In this document: in pieces, positions 58,656-64,000 of the stretch
Numbering within the stretch: position 1 is the first letter of the stretch
How the letters are laid out: every line of letters starts with the position of its first letter
NCBI GenBank assembly: GCA_932294295.1
Contig: OW028580.1
Coordinates: 11,251,374-11,315,373 of the forward strand
Direction of reading: 5' to 3'
DNA: 64,000 bases
DNA from: Alitta virens
Lineage: Eukaryota > Annelida > Polychaeta > Phyllodocida > Nereididae
Position numbers and translations under genes: made by a program
Notes under the pieces: generated by a model
What the model was told of the DNA's origin: nothing
The model's input: only the letters and a program-made list of their open reading frames with translations
Databases searched by the model: none

Positions 58656-60147
58656 AAACAGCGCGGTTTTTGTCTACTTTAAGAGCGGCCGGGAATTTTG
58701 CAAAAATTACAAGAGTGGTGGGTCTCGCAAGCTGCGTGTCAAACTTGACAGACACTCTCATGTTACCACTTCGTTTCAACGGTATGATGTCATCACTCGA
58801 GCCACTTGTTGTAGGTTCAGAATGAAACCTGTACACGCAAAAACCGTTATAAACCGGATAATCATCTCTTGAGATAGGGATAATACCTTCATTGCCATCC
58901 ATGCCATGCAAGGTTTTATATGCGTCCATATATTGACTGTTGGCAGTGCCGTCAGCTGTGTAATAACGAGGCTGTATGGGTGCCTGTGAGAGGTCTTGAC
59001 CATCAACAGTGTCCTGAATAAAGTTGAGACTGTTGTGTTCAAAAAGAAACGGATTTTCTGACAATGTACCATGATTGGCTGAATCACGCACTAATCCTAT
59101 AATCATTTCAGAGGGCACCCGTCCATTAAATGGGTCATTCAGCTCTCCTGAAAATACGCCTTTCCCTAGAGTGAAACGTTTCACCTCAGTTTTTATGTAA
59201 GGGTATATAGCTGGTCTGGTTTTTAACAGGTCAGCATGAGCAACAGAAATGAGAGGTGCCACATCTATCATGGTGACTTCAAGTGAAGCTTTGGTTACAA
59301 CCATTTTGAAAGCGCCTGCCCCAAAATTAGGCGTAAGCAGACAGAATTCCGGTGTGCTAGAGTATAAAGTTATGTTGAGAGGTACACCGTTAGGTAAAAA
59401 GCGCCCAATCTCCAGGATATCACTGTAAAGATGGCCGCTCAAGTCAACTTCCTTAGAGTTAAAAAAATAAGGTGTCCTAGCTTTTAAACCCGGATTATTA
59501 GAAGTCTGCCAGTTAGGGCTGCCCACTTCGTCGCCCAAATCTTTGTAAAACATAGCCATTTGAAGAGTGCCCTTCTTCATTTCCTCACTAGTATACAAAA
59601 GAGCTTTTAAGTAAGCCAAGTAAGGGTATGATTGGTCCGAATGTGTGAGAACCTTATTTTGTAGGGCAACATCAACCCTGCTGAACATTGAGTGCATGAA
59701 ATTGTTAACAACGGTGACAGCCACTGTGACATGCTTGGCTTCTTCATCAGCTGACCGCTTGGTTCTAGCTGGAGTTGCTGTGGTATCCCCTCCCCCACCT
59801 TCAGCTGACTCTGTGCCACCACTGCTTTCACCACTTTCATCACTGTCTTCACTAGCGCTATTTTCATCTTTTTTTGAAGAAACGAGAAAATTAGGAGGTT
59901 TGACAGTCTCACCATCCCGTCCAACAATCTTACATGTGATATTGAGTCTAGTTGAGCGCAAGTCTAGATAAGAAGCGCCATTACTTGGTACACTAAATTG
60001 AATCACTCCCTGATTAGAAAAATCGTTAATAGGATAATAGGTTACAGTGTGTGACCTCTTTATGCCCACATTTTGCAGAGGTTTTTCAAATATAGCTAAC
60101 TCTTCAGAATAGCCAACATAAGAATTTGAAAGAACTGATTGAGCCAT
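58645..60147 (-). CDS. Polinton P3 major capsid protein (double jelly roll), 500 aa
   Basis: Open over 500 codons from ATG 60147, with no damage. Characteristic Polinton capsid words are QGVIQFSVPSNGASYLDLRS near the N-terminus, VVNNFMHSMFSRVDVALQNK, then SYPYLAYLKALL, a large second half with DLSGHLYSDILEIGRFLPNG and the closing SVKFDTQLARPTTLVIFAKF. An acidic/Ser/Gly insert (about residues 92-122) precedes a KRSADEE word and is a likely surface loop. Members fold as two stacked jelly rolls forming trimeric capsomers. Neighbours (ATPase, minor capsid) complete the morphogenesis module. An intact frame beside a dead polymerase is noteworthy. Confidence 0.9.
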   Translation of the reverse strand: MAQSVLSNSYVGYSEELAIFEKPLQNVGIKRSHTVTYYPINDFSNQGVIQFSVPSNGASYLDLRSTRLNITCKIVGRDGETVKPPNFLVSSKKDENSASEDSDESGESSGGTESAEGGGGDTTATPARTKRSADEEAKHVTVAVTVVNNFMHSMFSRVDVALQNKVLTHSDQSYPYLAYLKALLYTSEEMKKGTLQMAMFYKDLGDEVGSPNWQTSNNPGLKARTPYFFNSKEVDLSGHLYSDILEIGRFLPNGVPLNITLYSSTPEFCLLTPNFGAGAFKMVVTKASLEVTMIDVAPLISVAHADLLKTRPAIYPYIKTEVKRFTLGKGVFSGELNDPFNGRVPSEMIIGLVRDSANHGTLSENPFLFEHNSLNFIQDTVDGQDLSQAPIQPRYYTADGTANSQYMDAYKTLHGMDGNEGIIPISRDDYPVYNGFCVYRFHSEPTTSGSSDDIIPLKRSGNMRVSVKFDTQLARPTTLVIFAKFPAALKVDKNRAVYEV

Positions 60148-60213
60148 TTTTTTTTAGGTGATAGGTAAAGGTGATAGGTAAATACCCAAACAAACACCGA
60201 TGTGTTAAAGTTG

Positions 60214-60657
60214 TCAGTCGTCAAAAATGTCCTTAACTCTCCTGATCTTTGATTTCACTGATGCTGTGGATGCCTTGCTGGTGCGTGAGCTGTCTGTCTT
60301 TCTCTTACGACTGCCAACAGTAGAGTGAGCATTCTGGGCCGATTCAATGCCTTTTGTGACATCGGCCTCTTCTTTGATGACCTCTGACAGGGCCCGCCTC
60401 CTTTCCGCTTCATTTGGGTCAACCACTTCAAGTCTGCTTACATCTTCACCATTTTTTGTTGAACCCACATCAGGACGTGTGCGGACAAGAATCAGGTGTG
60501 ATCGGCCTGCACGACCCCTGGCAAAAGTGGTGAAGTTGTTGCGGGTGTTGAGCACCAGGGGTCTGTCAAGACCTTCTGCCTGCTTCTTAAAATGTGTAAG
60601 GAAAGCTTTGTAATCCCCGCCTCCCTCTGTAGAATAATAATGTGTATCGGTTGCCAT
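60214..60657 (-). CDS. Polinton P3 conserved-position basic protein, 147 aa
   Basis: The ATG at 60657 is preferred. An in-frame ATG at 60729 would overlap the minor capsid gene by 143 bases instead of 71. The protein starts MATDTHYYSTEGGGDYKAFL, has a globular-looking first half (RPLVLNTRNNFTTFARGRAG, HLILVRTRPD), then an Arg/Glu-rich helix, and a basic C-terminus (SRKRKTDSSRTSK, KSKIRRVKDIFDD). Its place between the two capsid genes suggests a virion-associated or scaffold protein. I do not recognise a family. Confidence 0.6.
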   Translation of the reverse strand: MATDTHYYSTEGGGDYKAFLTHFKKQAEGLDRPLVLNTRNNFTTFARGRAGRSHLILVRTRPDVGSTKNGEDVSRLEVVDPNEAERRRALSEVIKEEADVTKGIESAQNAHSTVGSRKRKTDSSRTSKASTASVKSKIRRVKDIFDD

Positions 60658-61084
60658 TATTAATCTTGGTCTTCTGCAAGGTGTAGTGTGCACACCACTG
60701 TCCACGTGTGAATGATGGTGATTCGCCATTGCTGTCTGTTAAATAAATTTCAATTACGTCAAGGCCGTCCACTGTGAGCTTGACATAGCGGGGTGAGTCA
60801 AAGGTCACAGGCCTCCCTCTGAGAAGGTCATTAAAATACACTCTGTTTAGCGTGGGCCTCAGGGCTGTGTTTACAAAGCTGGGTTCGCACACGCTGGAAT
60901 TGATTGTTATATAAGCTGTCTTGTAATTGTCCTGGAACCTCGGTAGATCTATGTCAAGAATAGCTACACGCCAGCGTCCTCTGGGTGTCAAATTCAATCT
61001 TTTTGGTAGTATTACCCGAAAGGCTGATGTTGTGTTATTGGGAAAAAACTGATCACTTTGACCACTAGAGACGTACAAGTACAT
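60587..61084 (-). CDS. Polinton P3 minor capsid (penton-like) protein, 165 aa
   Basis: The frame begins MYLYVSSGQSDQFFPNN and continues FRVILPKRLNLTPRGRWRVA and ILDIDLPRF, the N-terminal pattern of Polinton minor capsid proteins (PNN-T-S-F-x-V-x-L-P near the start, then W-x-V-A/G-L). Later VYFNDLLRGRPVTF and PRYVKLTVDGLDVIEIYL fit the second half of a single jelly roll. In the family it forms the pentameric vertices. The integrase stop is 3 bases upstream of its start, so the genes are tightly packed on one strand. Confidence 0.75.
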   Translation of the reverse strand: MYLYVSSGQSDQFFPNNTTSAFRVILPKRLNLTPRGRWRVAILDIDLPRFQDNYKTAYITINSSVCEPSFVNTALRPTLNRVYFNDLLRGRPVTFDSPRYVKLTVDGLDVIEIYLTDSNGESPSFTRGQWCAHYTLQKTKINNGNRYTLLFYRGRRGLQSFPYTF

Positions 61085-61086
61085 GA

Positions 61087-62238
61087 TTATTCAGTCCTAT
61101 CAGCTGACTGCTTAATGTCCTGATATTTCTTTATGTCCTTTGTTGGTATGAAGGAGTTGAACTTGGGTGAATATCCGTACCACTTAACCTGGCTAAGCTT
61201 CTGCCCATTCACTGTTTTGGATGAAATAATCTTTTCAATTTTGTAGTTGATGTGTGTTTCATCTGTTACAAGGACCTTCTGCAACTCTTGCTCGTAAAAG
61301 GAGCCGTGGACAATTTCTCCTGCTAAATCTTTAACCCTGTAGCGTGGAGGATGAGAGGGAAGCCTGTTGAAAATCTTGAATAGTTCTTCAGTAAATTGCT
61401 CTTGATATCCGCGTTTGAAGGGTCCCGGAGGGCGACTTAACCTGACCAGCTGATCAATTTCAAATGCGAAATGCACTGGATGTTGCGCCCTTTTATTGAG
61501 AATCGGCACATAAACTCTCTCATACAAGGCCCTAGAGTTGCGGGCATTAACTTTAGACGGCGCCATGTTGATGCTGGAATGCGTTGTGTGATTGTACGAG
61601 TTTGCTATGTCACCAATAACATCTATGAAGTTATAAGTCTGATTTTCATAGAAATATTTGTACAGACGGTCCTCTATTGTACGGTTAACATGTTCAGCAT
61701 AGGAGGCTTTGTGTGCGCCATAGGCTATCATGTGTGTGACGTCATAATCCTTTAATAGCTCTTGGAAAGCCTTACCTAAAAATTCACGCCCTTGGTCTGA
61801 TCTTAGCATTTCAGGATGTCTTCCTTCATCAAAAATGTGTTTGCACGCTGCAGCTGTTTCAGCTCTAGTTTTAGTTTTCAGAGGCTTCACCCACAGATAT
61901 CGTGAAAAAAGATCAATGCAAATCAAAAGATAACTGTAGCCTTTGTTGTATTTCGACAGATTGGACAGCTGCAGGATGTCTGAATCCCACTGCATATCCA
62001 TATAATCAACGATGATTTCCTCTGTAGGATATCTTTTAGGAGGTATGGTGTGTATGGCATGTGTTGACTGCATGGCCATCCATTTTTTCACAGCATGGTA
62101 ATTGACACCATCGGGTTTATCATTTCTGTCTTTGATGTAGTACCAAAGTTTATCTGGCCCATAAAAACTTGCAGGGCTATCTGGATTGTAATATATACCT
62201 GAAAGGTATCTATCCACTTCCTGTGAAAAATCCTCCAT
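61087..62238 (-). CDS. Polinton P3 retroviral-type integrase with chromodomain-like C-terminus, 383 aa
   Basis: The start is ATG 62238 (MEDFSQEVDRYLSGIYYNPD); the frame is open further upstream, but only through a repetitive LISLLISLLIN stretch. The N-terminal helical part has DSPASFYGPDKLWYYIK, typical of Polinton integrases. The RNase H-fold core contains the D-D-E triad: first Asp in VDYMDMQWDSD or ICIDLFSRY (the latter fits), second in LRSDQGREF, Glu in the HKASYAEHVNRTIE word. The C-terminal 60 residues (YKIEKIISS, QVKWYGYSP, NSFIPTKDI) look like a chromodomain. The enzyme inserts the element into the genome with a 6-bp target duplication. No damage is visible. Confidence 0.9.
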   Translation of the reverse strand: MEDFSQEVDRYLSGIYYNPDSPASFYGPDKLWYYIKDRNDKPDGVNYHAVKKWMAMQSTHAIHTIPPKRYPTEEIIVDYMDMQWDSDILQLSNLSKYNKGYSYLLICIDLFSRYLWVKPLKTKTRAETAAACKHIFDEGRHPEMLRSDQGREFLGKAFQELLKDYDVTHMIAYGAHKASYAEHVNRTIEDRLYKYFYENQTYNFIDVIGDIANSYNHTTHSSINMAPSKVNARNSRALYERVYVPILNKRAQHPVHFAFEIDQLVRLSRPPGPFKRGYQEQFTEELFKIFNRLPSHPPRYRVKDLAGEIVHGSFYEQELQKVLVTDETHINYKIEKIISSKTVNGQKLSQVKWYGYSPKFNSFIPTKDIKKYQDIKQSADRTE

Positions 62239-62295
62239 CGCATTAACCGGTGATGACAGGTTGATGAGGAGGCTGATGAGCAGGCTGATGAGCAA

Positions 62296-62968
62296 TTATC
62301 CTCCGGGATGTGATATATTTATGATAGCACTGATTATGACGGTAAATATTACCAGCGCCTGTGTAAGAAACACTATTTCTCCCTTTGGAAGCTTTTGACC
62401 CCATACAGACCATTTTTCGGTGGATTCTGTTGAGGGTTGTGAATATAACACACTGCTCCCCTGTTCAGCATCCATTGATAGGTGTAAGGTGAATGATCAA
62501 AAGATGACATTGCACCCCTTATATATAATACAGAAATTTTTTCTTCATGTACCCTCTCCTCCTGTCAAAGTAAAAAATAATTACTTGGCCCACAAGAACA
62601 TAGAGCTGTAAGCCCTCTTGTGTTAAAACCTGAAACAGTGGTAGAGCTGTCTAGACACAGATGATGCTATAGACTATGAAGGACTGCATGGTGTCGCCCT
62701 CTCGTGTTACATGAAACAGTACTCTGCTTTTAGACTTGATCTACCCGTAAACATCTTTTAAAATGTATATAGGAGGTGTGTATAAAATCTGTGTTTTACT
62801 TTCTCAGCAATCAAAAAAGAATTAATAACAAATAGAACGGTTGGCAGTATAGATGAAATAATTTAATTTCTACAAAGAAAAAACACAAATTCTTGACAAA
62901 TTTCATCAATAGTACCCCGAAGGGTTACATTCTGGACACATTAAAGCACCATACTGATTCATATGATC
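62296..62968. other. Spacer between integrase and the tandem-PC4 gene
   Basis: About 670 bases with no supported gene. A short (at)n word at 62518-62528 (cttatatataatac) could serve as a TATA-like element for either direction. About 62690 has gtgtcgccctctcgtgtt, the kind of word seen near Polinton termini, but no AGTAGT-type end. Confidence 0.4.
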
Positions 62969-63663
62969 CTAAGCAAGATAACATGGTACTATTATACTGA
63001 GTTCTGGTATGACAGCATCTATTTCACCCATTTTTAAAACAATGAGTTGAAACTGATGGAGTGTGAGAGAAATACCTTCATCTACACACACACAGCACAT
63101 GCCCTCAAAAATTTCATCATATTTTGTGAAATGTATTAATTGCGATGTTCTAAAAGTTTCAACATAATAATTTCCTCCTAGGTGTAAAGAGTAGTCAGAT
63201 CCGGCATTGTTAGTGATGAGTTCCGCTGCTTGCACCAACCGAGAATATCTCTGGAGCGGTAGCACAAAATTGTCGCAATTGTCAGGGGTGTCATCAATCT
63301 GTAAAGTGAAGATAAAAAATGTTTATTTAAAAAACTCAACTGTAAACCCTGCATGAGGGAAAACAATGTTTTTAATATTTGAAAATTGTTTTAGACCCAT
63401 ACCTGCATTCTTCTAATGTCCACAGTGACATCACCGTAGTTAACAAGGACCTTCAGAAAAACGTTATCTCCAAGATAAAGAGCAAATCTCTCACCATAGG
63501 TGAGTTCAGGAATCATGCTTGCAAGTTCAGGGTACTGACGTAAAATGATAGCAAACAGTCTTGCAACACCTCTGACATTGTGTTGATCGTGCAACATCTC
63601 CACAAACTCCCTGGCTTGTATTTCAGGATCCTTGATGTGTTTCAAAGTAAGATAGGAAGACAT
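62969..63663 (-). CDS. Polinton P3 tandem PC4-like protein, 2 exons, at least 196 aa
   Basis: Exon A 63663-63403 and exon B 63298-62969 join in phase 0 (ATGCAG|GTATGG ... TTTACAG|ATT). After an N-terminal helical part (ARLFAIILRQYPELASMIPE), the first PC4-like unit reads FALYLGDNVFLKVLV, VDIRRMQ, then PLQRYSRLVQAAELI. The second reads YSLHLGGNYYVETFRTSQLI, GISLTLHQFQLIVLKMGEID, matching PC4's 'GISL...Q...L...I.EID' end. The frame stays open upstream of ATG 63663 as far as TAG 63741-63739 (GTIDGIEIAEILQNEG), so a further 5' exon is possible; a short frame from ATG 63820 is a candidate. It is a separate family from the 54966-56362 protein. Probable role: ssDNA binding. Confidence 0.6.
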
Positions 63664-63891
63664 GTTTAATATTCCTTCATTTTGTAAAATCTCAGCAATT
63701 TCAATACCATCTATTGTTCCTGCTATAACCGCTTGATACTAAATCAAAATATCCATCACGTATTATCCTTGTTACGCCTTGAAAATCTTGGAGTGTAATG
63801 ATGTAAAATGGTGGTTTCATGTTGAACTTGAAAGAAGCGCTAGAATGTGAAAAATTTTACCGCGAATGCTTTTCATTGGTTAATTTAAAAT

Positions 63892-63903
63892 TGCTTATAT
63901 AAC
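63892..63903 (-). promoter_or_regulatory. Candidate TATA box for the tandem-PC4 gene
   Basis: Read on the - strand, gttatataagc lies 70-80 bases upstream of ATG 63820 and about 235 upstream of ATG 63663. The surrounding sequence up to 64000 has no gene. Motif and spacing only. Confidence 0.35.
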
Positions 63904-64000
63904 TCAGCTGTTCCAATAAATAACAGTCTTTGATCGTGTTCAGACATGTCTATGAACTCATGGTGTATCTTAAATAACACTGTATGTATGTGTCCAGAAT

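Larger units (their letters stand above)
43020..64000 (+). mobile_element. Polinton/Maverick P3, runs past the window end
   Basis: The start AGTAGTATAAATGCTAGTAT at 43020 matches the P1 and P2 termini. Preceding bases actgca (43014-43019) are the candidate target duplication. Gene order is PolB, glycoprotein and a second glycoprotein-like gene on +. Then, on -, read from the far side: tandem-PC4 protein, integrase, minor capsid, basic protein, major capsid, ATPase, two core-like proteins and a double-PC4 protein. This two-strand layout with PolB and integrase at opposite ends is typical of Polintons. At 21 kb or more it is within the family's 15-25 kb range. The right terminus and its inverted repeat were not found before 64000. 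Confidence 0.85.

Noticed and set aside
61471..61755. 94-codon + strand frame inside integrase
   Set aside because: Shadow of the integrase frame.
1..64000. tRNA and rRNA genes
   Set aside because: None was recognised by eye on either strand; a covariance-model scan would be decisive.

Overview
The window is nuclear DNA from an animal. Genes have many short GT-AG exons and long AT-rich introns, and the DNA is full of microsatellites (GATA, TGTA, GA, TA runs) and transposon remains. Two host genes are recognisable. A BTB-BACK-Kelch gene runs on the + strand in 10 exons (4325-16844). A JMJD4-type JmjC oxygenase gene lies tail-to-tail with it on the - strand in 8 exons (17924-21693). The kinds of elements present (Polinton/Maverick, DIRS-like retroelement) suggest a marine invertebrate, possibly a deuterostome such as a hemichordate, echinoderm or amphioxus. 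I cannot fix the species from sequence alone.

The rest is mobile DNA. Three Polinton/Maverick elements (virus-like DNA transposons) are present. P1 (1-2057, - strand) is cut by the window edge and shows only its terminus and the 5' exons of DNA polymerase B. P2 (31438 to about 43013) has a broken PolB, two membrane-glycoprotein genes on opposite strands and a broken double-PC4 gene, and no capsid, ATPase or integrase genes. P3 (43020 to beyond 64000) begins about 70 bases after the P2 coding remnant stops. It has a multiply frameshifted PolB, one intact and one broken glycoprotein-like gene, and a - strand block that is open throughout: double-PC4 protein, core-like basic proteins, FtsK/A32-type packaging ATPase, double jelly-roll major capsid protein, minor capsid protein, retroviral-type integrase and a second double-PC4 protein. 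The termini of all three start with AGTAGT. A decayed DIRS-like retroelement (26617-28031), relics with SGNH-esterase-like words (28.5-30.3 kb), a 587-bp inverted-repeat element with clear target duplications (25083-25669) and another in a JMJD4 intron complete the set.

The observations I find most notable are these. (1) A family of small spliced type I membrane proteins sits in the Polintons, with an LRRNT-like Cys-rich ectodomain, a Ser/Thr-rich stalk, one membrane segment and, in two copies, NPxY-type tails; they are candidate envelope or receptor-like proteins of a virus-like transposon. (2) Polinton proteins are built from two tandem PC4/p15-like ssDNA-binding domains, in two separate families. 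(3) P3 keeps its morphogenesis genes open while its PolB is dead. (4) P2 and P3 PolB carry a stop at the same codon, right after the first exonuclease motif. No adenovirus-type cysteine protease was found in P3, although the family normally has one.
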